In this document: positions 1 through 7,977 of the stretch, piece after piece | Layout: each line of letters starts with the position of its first letter | How positions within the stretch are numbered: the stretch's first letter is position 1 | Assembly: GCA_023419055.1 (NCBI GenBank) | Contig: JAEZYO010000171.1 | Location: 1 to 18,943 of the forward strand | DNA: 18,943 bases | Direction of reading: 5' to 3' | From: Pseudomonadota bacterium | Lineage (GTDB): Bacteria; Myxococcota; Polyangia; Polyangiales; Polyangiaceae | Notes under the pieces: model-generated | Database searches by the model: none | Told to the model about the DNA's origin: nothing | What the model saw: only the letters and a program-made list of their open reading frames with translations | Position numbers and translations under genes: made by a program

Positions 1-881
1 ATGCGGTACTTGCCGCCCAGGGTCGCGCCCACCAGGTCGGGCAGCATCTCGCCGAACTCGCCGCGCACCTCGAGCCCGCGCTCGAGCGCCGCGATGCGGT
101 GGCGCTCGAACACCCGCGCCGAACGCTCTTCGCTCACGCGCCGCTCGAGTGAGGCGACCGTGACACCGAAGCCGGCGCCGAGCACGACGCCGATCGCGAC
201 CGCCACGCGGTTGCCGGACAGCCCAATGGCGAGACCGCTCGCTATGGCTCCGATGATCGCCGCGAGCGCCGCGTTCCGCCTGCGAGGCGACGTCCACGCG
301 AGCTCGTAGCGACAGTGGCTGGCGCCGCGGGCGAGGCACTCGGGGTGCTCGAGCCGCGCGTCGCCCAGGCCCCAGATGCGCGGCACGCTCACGAGCTCCG
401 CGCGCCTGAGCGAACAGAGGAGCTCGTCCCCGGGCGCGACGTCGACGTCGGGGCGAGGCCGGTAGATGAGCGACACCCGATCCACCGAAGAGGTCAAGAG
501 CTCGTACGTGCCGATGCGCGTGCGCTCCGACGCGTTCGCCGCGAGGAAGCGGTACGCGTCCGCGGGCTGAGAAGCGACGCGCAGCATGCGCACGTACACG
601 CCCAGCGTCTCCGGGTGCGTCATCCACGCACCCCAGCTCGCCAGGCTGTGCTCGCCGAGAGCGGTGGCGAGCTCACCGAGCGCTCGGCGCGCGGCGGCGA
701 CGGTGATCCAACCCGAGTCGCTGTCGATGAGCGACGGAGGAATGCCGACGCTCGCAAGCAGTGCTTTCACTGCCGGTTCGCCCCGCTCCTCGCGGAGACG
801 GAGTAGGTACGGCTTGAGCAGCGCGGCCCGGAGCTCTTCCCTGCCGGTGCCCGCGTACCGCTGGTCGCTTCCCGCGCGCAT
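1..881 (-). CDS. Membrane protein with probable C-terminal Ser/Thr kinase domain (5' part only; continues off left edge)
   Basis: The reading frame opens at an ATG at 881 and stays open to the edge (293 codons visible). Residues 1-200 are soluble and include an ECLARGASHCRYELAW stretch (181-196) like the Cys-containing end of V4R/haem-NO-type sensory domains; that resemblance is loose. Two hydrophobic helices follow (about 205-220 and 224-243), then a basic/acidic linker. The visible part ends at residues 280-293 with PDLVGATLGGKYR, the usual lead-in to the glycine loop of myxobacterial Ser/Thr kinases. The kinase call is therefore an inference from the lead-in; the catalytic core is outside the window. 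It would act at the inner membrane with both soluble parts in the cytoplasm. No good ribosome site precedes the start, and it is divergent from gnd with an 86-bp gap. The open frames on the other strand here are shadows. Confidence 0.6.
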   Translation of the reverse strand, partial: MRAGSDQRYAGTGREELRAALLKPYLLRLREERGEPAVKALLASVGIPPSLIDSDSGWITVAAARRALGELATALGEHSLASWGAWMTHPETLGVYVRMLRVASQPADAYRFLAANASERTRIGTYELLTSSVDRVSLIYRPRPDVDVAPGDELLCSLRRAELVSVPRIWGLGDARLEHPECLARGASHCRYELAWTSPRRRNAALAAIIGAIASGLAIGLSGNRVAVAIGVVLGAGFGVTVASLERRVSEERSARVFERHRIAALERGLEVRGEFGEMLPDLVGATLGGKYR

Positions 882-952
882 GAGAGTGTTACTTTACGCC
901 ATTGGCCGCCCATAGGAGAGTGGCGCCCCACAATCTTCGGCTACTAGCGGAA

Positions 953-958
953 AAGGAG
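953..958 (+). promoter_or_regulatory. Ribosome binding site of gnd
   Basis: An AAGGAG core lies 9 bases before the ATG at 968. It decides the start of gnd: the same frame is open from a TTG at 902, but that start would add 22 residues that do not belong to the Rossmann fold and has no comparable site. Confidence 0.75.
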
Positions 959-967
959 CGTCTCGAT

Positions 968-1993
968 ATGCAACTCGGAATGATTGGCCTCGGCCGGATG
1001 GGCGCCAACATGGCGCGCCGGCTGATGGCCAAAGGGCACCAGATCGTCGCCCACGACGTCAACGCGGAGAGCATCGCGGCGCTCGTCGCGGAGGGCGCCG
1101 TAGGCGGCGCCTCCCTGCCCGAGTTCGTTCGAAAGCTCGACGCACCTCGCACGATTTGGCTCATGGTCCCGGCGGCCCATGTCGACGGCACCATCGCCGC
1201 GCTCGCCCCGTTGCTCGGCGCAGGCGACGCGATCGTCGACGGCGGCAACAGCCACTACCATGACGACATCCGGCGCGCGAAAGAGCTCGCCGAGCGAGGC
1301 GTGCACTACGTCGACGTCGGAACGTCGGGCGGGGTGTGGGGAAGAGAACGCGGCTACTGCCTCATGATCGGCGGAGAGCACGACATCGTGGCGCGTCTCG
1401 ATCCCGTGTTCCGCGCGCTCGCGCCCGCCTTCGAATCAGTGCCTCGAACGCCGGGGCGCGAGAAGGTGCTCGGGAGCACCGCCGAGCATGGCTACCTGCA
1501 CTGCGGGCCGGCCGGCGCGGGTCACTTCGTCAAGATGATCCACAACGGCATCGAATACGGCATGATGTCCGCCTTCGCCGAGGGGCTCAACGTCTTGAAG
1601 CACGCCAACGTCGGAAAGGTCGCGCGCTCGACGGACGCGGAGACGACCCCGCTCAGGAACCCGGAGCACTATCGGTACGACTTCGATCTCGCGGCCATCA
1701 CGGAGCTCTGGCGGCGCGGCAGCGTCATCACCTCCTGGCTCCTCGATCTCATGGCTCAAGCCCTGCTCCGGAGCCCGACCCTCGACGAGTTCGGCGGCAG
1801 GGTGTCGGATTCGGGGGAAGGCCGATGGACCGTGCAGGCCGCCATCGACGAGGGAGTTCCGCTGCACGTGCTCTCGGCGTCGCTGTTCGACCGTTTCAGT
1901 TCCAGGGGGGAAGGCGAGTTCGGGAACCAGGTCCTGTCTGCCCTGCGATTCGGCTTCGGTGGGCATTTGGAGCGGCCACGCGAGGGGAAGTGA
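968..1993 (+). CDS. gnd: 6-phosphogluconate dehydrogenase, decarboxylating, short (GndA/YqeC-like) form
   Basis: It oxidatively decarboxylates 6-phosphogluconate to ribulose 5-phosphate in the cytoplasm (oxidative pentose phosphate pathway). The 341-residue length fits the short class, not the ~470-residue enterobacterial type. Visible landmarks: Rossmann motif GLGRMG at 7-12, DGGNSHYHDD at 91-100 (substrate loop), GTSGGVWGRERGY at 118-130, and GHFVKMIHNGIEYGMM at 185-200 carrying the catalytic Lys189 and Asn193. The second beta strand ends in HDVN with Asp30 where NADP-dependent enzymes carry NRT with an Arg, so NAD+ preference is likely (inference from known family rules). The start at 968 has a clear ribosome site. 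zwf follows after 136 bp on the same strand, so the two pathway dehydrogenases are neighbours; no 6-phosphogluconolactonase gene is visible. Confidence 0.95.
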   Translation: MQLGMIGLGRMGANMARRLMAKGHQIVAHDVNAESIAALVAEGAVGGASLPEFVRKLDAPRTIWLMVPAAHVDGTIAALAPLLGAGDAIVDGGNSHYHDDIRRAKELAERGVHYVDVGTSGGVWGRERGYCLMIGGEHDIVARLDPVFRALAPAFESVPRTPGREKVLGSTAEHGYLHCGPAGAGHFVKMIHNGIEYGMMSAFAEGLNVLKHANVGKVARSTDAETTPLRNPEHYRYDFDLAAITELWRRGSVITSWLLDLMAQALLRSPTLDEFGGRVSDSGEGRWTVQAAIDEGVPLHVLSASLFDRFSSRGEGEFGNQVLSALRFGFGGHLERPREGK

Positions 1994-2040
1994 GCTTTTG
2001 GCGTGACACCGGCCTCGTTGAGCCCCAGAAGAACCGCCTG

Positions 2041-2057
2041 CGATCTGGAACCGAAAC
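2041..2057 (+). repeat. 17-bp direct repeat, copy 1 (upstream of zwf)
   Basis: The 17-mer CGATCTGGAACCGAAAC occurs here in the gnd-zwf spacer and again, identically and in the same orientation, at 2701-2717 inside zwf. Flanks do not match. Confidence 0.7.
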
Positions 2058-2129
2058 AGTAGTCAACGCAAGGAAATGTCGACGCAAGAACTCGGCCCGA
2101 TCGTGTCGGGTCGATCGAGGACTAGAGAC

Positions 2130-3518
2130 ATGAACGATCGCCACTCAGACGCCCTCGTGCTCTTCGGCGCGACCGGTGACCTCGCGTACAAGAAGATCTT
2201 CCCGGCCCTGCACTGGATGGTCAAGCGCGGTAACCCCGGGTTCCCCATCATCGGCGTGTCGCGCGGTGGCTCGAGCCTCGAGAAGCTCGCCGAGCGCATG
2301 CGTGACAGCATCAAGGAGTACGGCGGAGGCGTCGACGAACGCGCGTTCGAGATCCTGCGCAAGAACCTGCGCTACGTGGACGGTGACTACCGCACCCAGG
2401 CGCTGTTCGAGAAGCTCCGCGAAGCGCTCGGCTCCGCCAAGCGGGTGCTCTACTACCTCTCGATCCCTCCGAGCGTGTTCCCGGAGGTCATCGAGCTCCT
2501 CGGCACGACCGGGTGCTCGAACAACGCGCGCGTGGTGGTCGAGAAGCCGTTCGGGCGCGATCTGGCGTCCGCCAAGCAGCTCAACAAGACGCTGACCAGC
2601 GTCTTCCCCGAGAGCTCGATCTTTCGCATCGACCACTTCCTCGGGAAGGAGCCGGTGCAGAACCTGCTCTACTTCCGCTTCGCGAACTCGTTCCTCGAAC
2701 CGATCTGGAACCGAAACTTCGTGTCCAGCGTCCAGATCACGATGGCGGAGTCGTTCGGCGTGTCCGGCCGCGGTCGCTTCTACGAAGAGGCGGGAGCGAT
2801 CCGCGACGTGGTGCAAAACCACCTGCTCGAGGTGGTCGCGTTCCTCGCCATGGAGCCTCCGGCGGCTGGTGATCGCGAGGCGCTCCGCGAGGAGAAGACC
2901 AAGATCTTCAACGCCATCCGCACCCTCTCGCCCGACACGATCGTGCGCGGGCAGTTCCGCGGCTACCGTGAAGAAGACGGCGTCGCTCGCGATTCGAACG
3001 TGGAGACGTACGCGGCCCTCCGCCTCAACATCGACTCGTGGCGTTGGGCAGGCGTCCCGTTCTACATCCGCACGGGCAAGCACCTGCCGGTGACGGCCAC
3101 CGAGGTGCTGGTCGACCTGCACCGGCCGCCGCACATGGTGTTCCACGAGCCGGTGCCGAGCCTGACCAACTACGTACGCTTCCGCGTCGGCCCCGACATC
3201 GCCATCGCCATCGGCGCGCGCGCCAAGCGACCCGGCGACGCGATGGTCGGCGAGGGCGTGGAGCTCCTGGTCAAGAACCAGCGAGCCGACGAGATGAGCG
3301 CCTACGAGCGCCTGATCGGGGACGCGCTGCGGGGTGACAGCAACCTGTTCGCCCGCGCGGACAGCGTGGAGGCGGCGTGGCGCATCGTGGAGCCGATTCT
3401 CGACACCTCGGCGACGCCCATCTACGAGTACGACAAGGGCACGTGGGGACCACAGGAAGCAAACTACGTCCTCGAGGGCAAGGCTCGCTGGTACGACCCC
3501 AAAAAGACCGGGGAATAA
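2130..3518 (+). CDS. zwf: Glucose-6-phosphate 1-dehydrogenase
   Basis: It oxidises glucose 6-phosphate to 6-phosphogluconolactone, the entry step of the oxidative pentose phosphate pathway. At 462 residues it is slightly shorter than most family members (about 480-510). Landmarks: nucleotide motif [10 protein letters not shown] at 13-22, Arg45 just after the second strand (the position that contacts the NADP 2'-phosphate in characterised enzymes), EKPFGRD at 138-144, the active-site signature RIDHFLGKE at 166-174, and RTGKHLP at 314-320. I chose the ATG at 2130 because the protein then starts seven residues before the first beta strand, and a GAGG lies about 9 bases upstream. An in-frame ATG at 2076 would add 18 residues, but its AAGGAA abuts the start codon, too close to work well. 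It is the second gene of a gnd-zwf pair. Confidence 0.96.
   Translation: MNDRHSDALVLFGATGDLAYKKIFPALHWMVKRGNPGFPIIGVSRGGSSLEKLAERMRDSIKEYGGGVDERAFEILRKNLRYVDGDYRTQALFEKLREALGSAKRVLYYLSIPPSVFPEVIELLGTTGCSNNARVVVEKPFGRDLASAKQLNKTLTSVFPESSIFRIDHFLGKEPVQNLLYFRFANSFLEPIWNRNFVSSVQITMAESFGVSGRGRFYEEAGAIRDVVQNHLLEVVAFLAMEPPAAGDREALREEKTKIFNAIRTLSPDTIVRGQFRGYREEDGVARDSNVETYAALRLNIDSWRWAGVPFYIRTGKHLPVTATEVLVDLHRPPHMVFHEPVPSLTNYVRFRVGPDIAIAIGARAKRPGDAMVGEGVELLVKNQRADEMSAYERLIGDALRGDSNLFARADSVEAAWRIVEPILDTSATPIYEYDKGTWGPQEANYVLEGKARWYDPKKTGE
2701..2717 (+). repeat. 17-bp direct repeat, copy 2 (inside zwf)
   Basis: This is the second copy of the 17-mer at 2041-2057. Here it is coding and specifies the conserved Zwf residues PIWNRN (191-196), so this copy is probably the ancestral one. 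Confidence 0.7.
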
Positions 3519-3542
3519 ACCGCGGCTCGACTCCGGCGCGGT
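3519..3542 (+). terminator. Weak inverted repeat directly after the zwf stop
   Basis: ACCGCG (3519-3524) can pair with CGCGGT (3537-3542) around a 12-base loop, starting at the base after the stop codon. There is no T-run, so this is only a possible weak terminator or mRNA end structure. Confidence 0.25.
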
Positions 3543-3585
3543 CATAGACTTGACCCGACGGACGGCTGGCGAGAAAGCTTCGGCC

Positions 3586-4497
3586 ATGCGGCGCCCCTCC
3601 CTGAAGGCTCTCCTCACCGGGCTCGGCCTCTGGCTGTGCTCGGCTCCGGCGAGCGCGTTCCATCATGTCGTGCAGAGCGGCGACACGCTGGCGTCGCTCG
3701 CGGAGCGCTACTACGGGCGTATTCAGCTCGAGAAGCTCCTGGTCGCCGCCAACCTACTCGACCTGGGTGGCGGCTCGCCCATCGTGCGCGGCATGCAGCT
3801 CGAGGTGCCGGCGCTCGCCCATTTCCGCGTTCGCCGCGGGGACACGTGGGACCTGCTCGCAGCCGAGCTGCTCGGAGCGCCCTCGCGTTCGGACATCCTG
3901 TCGATCGCGAACCACTCGAGCCCCTGGCTCACGCCCGAAGAGGGCGCCGAGATCATCGTGCCGTACAACCTGCGCTTGATCGCCGAGCAGGGCGACACGC
4001 TCGTGGAGATCGCCTACTCCTTCCTGGGCGACAAGAACAAGGCCTGGATCCTCGACCGCTACAACGGCTTCAAGGGCAAGGGCATCGAGCCCGGTGACGT
4101 GGTGCTCGTGCCGCTCTCGGACATTCCCCTGACCGAGGCCGGGAAGAAGGCGGCGCTCGCCGCCGCGAGCTTCGCCGCTACCGAAGCCGCCGGCGAGACG
4201 CGGCTCGTGCAACGCAAGGTGGCCCAGGAGATCCCGGCCCTGATAGCCGACGTCCGCGCCGGTCGTTACGTCGACGCCGTGAGCCGCGCCAACCGCTTCG
4301 TCGGCAGCGGTTCGCTCAGCGAGCCGCAGCTCGCCGTGATCTACCGCGAGCTCACCACCGCGTACGCGGCGCTCGACGCGCAGGGCCTCAGCACCGCGGC
4401 TTGTCAGGAGTGGCGCAAGCGCGACATGGCCGCTCGCCTCGACCCGGTGCTCTTGAGCCCGAAGGTGATTCGAGCCTGCGAGCGCGGCAAGCCGTGA
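3586..4497 (+). CDS. Secreted protein with three LysM-like repeats
   Basis: A signal peptide occupies residues 1-24 (MRRPSLKALL, hydrophobic core, ending ASA before Phe25). Three consecutive LysM-like units follow: about 26-75 (VVQSGDTLASLAERYYG), 78-128 (FRVRRGDTWDLLAAELLG) and 129-178 (IAEQGDTLVEIAYSFLG). LysM folds bind the glycan of peptidoglycan, so a periplasmic wall-associated role is likely. The remaining ~125 residues are helical and Ala-rich, like a TPR-type region, with no catalytic motif I recognise. The frame is open from 3334 inside zwf, but the ATG at 3586 is chosen because it gives a clean signal peptide. Its stop overlaps the GTG start of the DUF58 gene, so translation is probably coupled. 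A TTGACC at 3550-3555 is a possible -35, but the matching -10 is poor. The exact function is unknown. Confidence 0.85.
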   Translation: MRRPSLKALLTGLGLWLCSAPASAFHHVVQSGDTLASLAERYYGRIQLEKLLVAANLLDLGGGSPIVRGMQLEVPALAHFRVRRGDTWDLLAAELLGAPSRSDILSIANHSSPWLTPEEGAEIIVPYNLRLIAEQGDTLVEIAYSFLGDKNKAWILDRYNGFKGKGIEPGDVVLVPLSDIPLTEAGKKAALAAASFAATEAAGETRLVQRKVAQEIPALIADVRAGRYVDAVSRANRFVGSGSLSEPQLAVIYRELTTAYAALDAQGLSTAACQEWRKRDMAARLDPVLLSPKVIRACERGKP

Positions 4498-5393
4498 AGC
4501 GCGAGACCTGGCAGGCGGTCGATTGGGCGAAGCTTGCGCCGCTTCGACTGCGGGCGCGTCTGGTCGCCGAGGGCGCGTACTCGGGGATGCACGCGAGCCC
4601 GCGGCGCGGCGCCGGCGTCGAGTTCGGCGGACACCGCGCTTACACGCCCGGGGACGACCTGCGCTTCATCGATCGCCACGCGCTCATGCGCCACGGCGAG
4701 CTCATGATCCGCGAGTTCGAGACCGAGACCGACCGCGACCTTCGCCTGCTGCTCGACGCCTCCCCCTCCATGGCGCACCAGAGCGCGCGCGCCCCCACCA
4801 GCAAGCTCGGCTTCGCGTCGCTCGTCGCGGCTGCGCTCGCCAAGATCAGCGTCGACGGCGGGGATCGCGTGGGTCTCGGATGGCTCGGCGGTGAGCCGGC
4901 TCGCGCGCTGCCCGCGATGGGGGGCAACGAAGCCTTCGAGCGGGTGACGAGCGCGCTCGAAGAGACCGCCGCCGCCGAAATCGGCGAGCGCTCGCTCGAG
5001 CAGGCGATCGGCCCCGCCGAGCGCTCGCGGCGCGGCGCCGTGATCGCGCTCTTCAGCGACCTCCTGGATCTGCCGGCGCAGACCGGCGAGCGCGTCGCTG
5101 CGCTCGCCGCGCGCCGTCGCGTGGTGGTCGTCGTGCAGGTGCTCGATCCCGAAGAGATCGAGTTTCCGTTCAGCGGACCGGTGCGGCTGACCGCGCTCGA
5201 GGGCTCGCTCGTCGTCGACACGGACGCCGACAGCGTTCGCGAGACCTACCTCTCCGCGCTCGCCAAGCTGCAGCGCGACTGGGAGCAGAAGCTCTCGGCG
5301 CGCGGCGCGCGGCTCGTGCTCTCGAGCAGCGCCGAGGATCCCGTCGGCGTCGTGCTCCGGATCCTGCGCGCGGTCGCGGGAGGGCACGCGTGA
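4494..5393 (+). CDS. DUF58 domain protein (MoxR-associated family)
   Basis: DUF58 proteins accompany MoxR AAA+ ATPases and von Willebrand A proteins in many bacteria; their biochemical role is poorly defined. The family core is clear: GAGVEFGGHRAYTPGDDLRF (39-58), IDRHALMRHGELMIREFETE (59-78), then DASPSM (88-93), a DxSxS metal-site motif that starts a vWA-like fold continuing to about residue 280. The length, 299 residues, is normal for the family. It starts with GTG at 4494, whose last two bases belong to the TGA of the LysM gene, and it ends in the GTGA overlap with the next gene. An in-frame start at 4401 would lie inside the LysM gene and add 31 residues without family character. No transmembrane helix is apparent, so it is probably cytoplasmic or peripheral. 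Confidence 0.88.
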   Translation: MKRETWQAVDWAKLAPLRLRARLVAEGAYSGMHASPRRGAGVEFGGHRAYTPGDDLRFIDRHALMRHGELMIREFETETDRDLRLLLDASPSMAHQSARAPTSKLGFASLVAAALAKISVDGGDRVGLGWLGGEPARALPAMGGNEAFERVTSALEETAAAEIGERSLEQAIGPAERSRRGAVIALFSDLLDLPAQTGERVAALAARRRVVVVVQVLDPEEIEFPFSGPVRLTALEGSLVVDTDADSVRETYLSALAKLQRDWEQKLSARGARLVLSSSAEDPVGVVLRILRAVAGGHA

Positions 5394-7378
5394 GCTTCGT
5401 CGTCGCCGCGGCGCTCGGCGTCGCCGCGCTGTTGGTCGCGCCGGCCCTCGCGCACCTGCTCCGGCGCGGTCGAGCGCGCGAGCTCGCGTTCCCGCCTGCG
5501 GCGCTCGTCCCGAACGCTCGCTCCACCGCCCGCCAGAAGCGGCGCCTGGAAGATCGGTTGCTGCTCGCGCTCCGGGTGCTCGCGGTGATCTTGCTCGCCC
5601 TGCTCGGAGCGACCCCGCTCGTCCAGTGCCAGCGCGTATCGCTGTCGCGCAACGCGGGCGCCTCGGTCGCGCTCGCTCTCGTGATCGATGATTCGCTCAG
5701 CATGCGGGCCGAGCTGCCCTCGGGCGGCACGCGCCACTCGCGAGCGCTCGAAGCCGCGGAGCAGCTCCTCTCCGGCGCCAGACCGGGTGACTCGGTGGCG
5801 ATCGTGCTCGCGGGCGCGCCCGCGCGCGTCGCGCTCGCCACCACGAACGACCTCGGGGCGGCCCGGCGCACGCTGGGTGAGCTCCGTCAGAGCGATCGCG
5901 CGACCGATCTCGCGGGCGCCGTCACGCTCGCGCGCGCGACGCTCGCCGAGCAGCCTCACCGAGACAAACGCGTCGTCGTGTTGAGCGACCTCGCGGGCGA
6001 ACCCTTGCCCGAGGGCCAGCCGGCGGCCTGGGTCCCCGTCCCGGAGCTCGCGACGCCGGTGCACGACTGCGCGATCACGAGCGCCGAGCGGCGGGCGCGC
6101 AGCGTGAGCGTCGAGGTGGCGTGTACCACTCCGGAGGCCGCGACCGGTCGCAGCGTGCTCGCGATCCCTCTCGCTGGTTCCGGAGTCGAGCCCTCCGACA
6201 ACCCGAGGACGAGCACGAAGCCCGATCCGAAGACCCCGCTTGCTCGAGCAGCGCTCGTCCCCCGCGCCGGACTGCAAGTCGTGGCGCTCGACGTCACCGG
6301 AAACGCGGAGCTCGCCGCCGTCCTCGGAGGCCCCGACGCGATCGCTCACGACGATCTCGCCCCCGTCTCGCAGGAGACGAGCTCGCTCTCGATCGCCATC
6401 GTCGCCGACCCGGTGCGCGCCTCTGCCAAGACGGGTGGCCCGACGTTGCTCGAGCAAGCGACGCGAGCGCTCGACGCGCAGATCGAAGTGCAGCCGCTCT
6501 CGGTCGTGCCGGAGCACGCCTCGGAGCTCGAGAAGCACGCGCTCGTGCTGCTCGACGATCCGCCTGGTCTCGCCCCCGAAGCGCGCTCGGCGCTCGCGGA
6601 GTTCGTGGAGCGGGGCGGAGTGGCCGTGGCCTTGATCGGACCGAACGCCGACAGCGTGCAGCTCGGCTCGACGCTCGAGCCGTTCCTGAGCGGCGCGGTG
6701 CGCTGGGACAGGAACGAGCTCCCGGCGGGCATCGACGTCAAGTCGCTGAGCCTGCTCGGCACGGAAGCGCCGAGCCTCGCCGAGCTTTCGCTGCGCGGCC
6801 GCGCGAGGCTCGACGGAGCCGATCTCGGAACGAGTCGGGTGCTGGGTCGTTTCAGCGACGGCAAGCCTTGGCTCATCGAGCGCGACCTCGGGCGAGGCGC
6901 GTTGTTCGCGCTCGGCCTGCCCTCCTCGGTGGACGAGAGCGACTTCGCCTTGCGGCCTGCGTTCCTCGCCCTCTTGGATCATTTCGTGACGCAGGCGACC
7001 CGCCGCACCGGGCCCAAGCGGAGCCCGGCTGGCGCGGAGTGGGCGTTGCCCGACGAGCGAGCCAAGGTCGTCGGCCCCGAAGGCCCCATCACGTTGCGAG
7101 ACGCTTCGCGCGAGAAGGTGGCTTCCCCGGACACTCGGGGCCTGTACCGAGTCAGCTACGACAAAATGATCCAATCCCGCGTGGTGGTGCTCGATCCCAG
7201 CGAGGTGCTCGCCGCGCCGCGCGCCGCGCCTCCCAACACCGCGACCGAGCGCGCGAGCGGTCGAGGTTCAGTGGATGTTTCTGGCGAAACTGCGCTCGCG
7301 CTCGTGAGCCTGCTCGCTCTCGAGCTGCTGCTCCGAGTGCTGCGCTACCGGGGTGCTCGACGCGCTTCTCCGGCCTGA
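5390..7378 (+). CDS. BatA/von Willebrand A domain membrane protein
   Basis: Of 662 residues, the first 80 form a BatA-type N-terminus with two membrane helices (about 3-23 and 57-75) separated by a basic loop containing LAFPPAALVP. A vWA domain begins at VALALVIDDSLSMRAE (93-108), with D100-x-S102-x-S104 as the MIDAS metal site, and extends to about 230. The middle resembles a class I glutamine amidotransferase-like fold (ALVLLDDPPGLAPEARSALA) without an obvious catalytic Cys, as is usual for this architecture. A last helix lies near 630-652, before a basic tail. The large middle part is probably periplasmic, held between membrane anchors. The start is GTG at 5390, overlapping the upstream stop by 4 bases, so production is coupled to the DUF58 protein. 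Related clusters normally carry a MoxR ATPase; none is visible in this window. Confidence 0.88.
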   Translation: MSFVVAAALGVAALLVAPALAHLLRRGRARELAFPPAALVPNARSTARQKRRLEDRLLLALRVLAVILLALLGATPLVQCQRVSLSRNAGASVALALVIDDSLSMRAELPSGGTRHSRALEAAEQLLSGARPGDSVAIVLAGAPARVALATTNDLGAARRTLGELRQSDRATDLAGAVTLARATLAEQPHRDKRVVVLSDLAGEPLPEGQPAAWVPVPELATPVHDCAITSAERRARSVSVEVACTTPEAATGRSVLAIPLAGSGVEPSDNPRTSTKPDPKTPLARAALVPRAGLQVVALDVTGNAELAAVLGGPDAIAHDDLAPVSQETSSLSIAIVADPVRASAKTGGPTLLEQATRALDAQIEVQPLSVVPEHASELEKHALVLLDDPPGLAPEARSALAEFVERGGVAVALIGPNADSVQLGSTLEPFLSGAVRWDRNELPAGIDVKSLSLLGTEAPSLAELSLRGRARLDGADLGTSRVLGRFSDGKPWLIERDLGRGALFALGLPSSVDESDFALRPAFLALLDHFVTQATRRTGPKRSPAGAEWALPDERAKVVGPEGPITLRDASREKVASPDTRGLYRVSYDKMIQSRVVVLDPSEVLAAPRAAPPNTATERASGRGSVDVSGETALALVSLLALELLLRVLRYRGARRASPA

Positions 7379-7392
7379 GTATAGGCGGGAGC

Positions 7393-7962
7393 ATGCGTTT
7401 CCTCGCGACGTGCTCCACGATCCGCACCGGCGCGCTCACGGCGCTCTTGTCGGTGGCGTCGGTAGGCTGCAGCTCGGCTGGCCCCTATGGATACAGCCGC
7501 GACTACTCCCCGCTCTCCGCCGAGGAAGAGGCGGTCGACGGAGCGCGCGAGTACGACCCCATCATGGCGCAGCGAGAGCCCGACGACTGGAAGAAGGGCA
7601 AGGTCATGCTGTTCGGCGTCGTGCGCTCGCGCAGCGAAGGGCCGGGAGGCACCGCCTATCTCTCACTCGGCATGCGCACGCTCGCCGCTCGCAACCTGTG
7701 TGACGACTTCGAGGAAGAGACCTGCCGCGTGACGGTGGGCACGAAAGAACACGCCATCGTTCACGTCCTCGCCAAGCTCGACGCTAACGACAACATCGGA
7801 AAAGAGAGCGTGAGCGCCGGCTCGCTCGTGCGCGTGGTCGGCAAGCTCTCGGACGGCGTCGACCCCGATGACGGCATGCCCGTCCTCGAGGTCCAGTACT
7901 ACCGCCACTGGCCGCGCGGCTTCTACGTGACGAGCGCGGACGCTTCTCACATGCGAAAGTGA
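7393..7962 (+). CDS. Probable outer-membrane lipoprotein, OB-fold-like, function unknown
   Basis: The 189-residue product starts with a short lipoprotein-style signal (MRFLATCSTI, then a hydrophobic core) ending at Cys26 in SVGC. The -3 residue is Ser, not the usual Leu, so the lipobox is imperfect. The rest alternates beta strands: WKKGKVMLFGVVRSR (66-80), ATT-type strands around LSLGMRTLAARNLC, and SLVRVVGKLSDG (144-155) with LEVQYYRHWPRGFYV near the end. This pattern suggests an OB-fold-like domain and is loosely like Slp-type lipoproteins; I do not recognise the family. Cys103 and Cys111 could form a disulfide. The start lies 14 bases after the BatA stop with a GGGAG just upstream, so it could be the last gene of that operon. 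Confidence 0.7.
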   Translation: MRFLATCSTIRTGALTALLSVASVGCSSAGPYGYSRDYSPLSAEEEAVDGAREYDPIMAQREPDDWKKGKVMLFGVVRSRSEGPGGTAYLSLGMRTLAARNLCDDFEEETCRVTVGTKEHAIVHVLAKLDANDNIGKESVSAGSLVRVVGKLSDGVDPDDGMPVLEVQYYRHWPRGFYVTSADASHMRK

Positions 7963-7977
7963 GCGTGCGTCACTTCG
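7954..7977. terminator. Hairpin spanning both stop codons of a convergent gene pair
   Basis: CGAAAGTGA (7954-7962) can pair with TCACTTCG (7970-7977) with one bulged A and a 7-base loop. Each arm contains the stop codon of one of the two facing genes. There is no T-run, so a role as a bidirectional terminator is only a suggestion. Confidence 0.3.

Noticed and set aside
1..915. Plus-strand open frames at 1-309, 315-806 and 586-915
   Set aside because: They are opposite the continuous minus-strand gene and have Ser/Arg-rich translations without domains.
882..967. -10-like TAAAGT and TACTAG elements between the divergent first gene and gnd
   Set aside because: No -35 element at a usual distance accompanies either, so neither is reported as a promoter.
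2145..3617. 490-codon open frame on the minus strand opposite zwf
   Set aside because: It is a shadow caused by third-position GC bias in zwf. It has low-complexity Arg/His/Glu content and no domain, and zwf is unambiguous.
5246..7174. 642-codon open frame on the minus strand opposite the BatA gene
   Set aside because: Its composition is Arg/Glu/His-rich with no hydrophobic core or motif; the plus-strand BatA/vWA protein explains the DNA.
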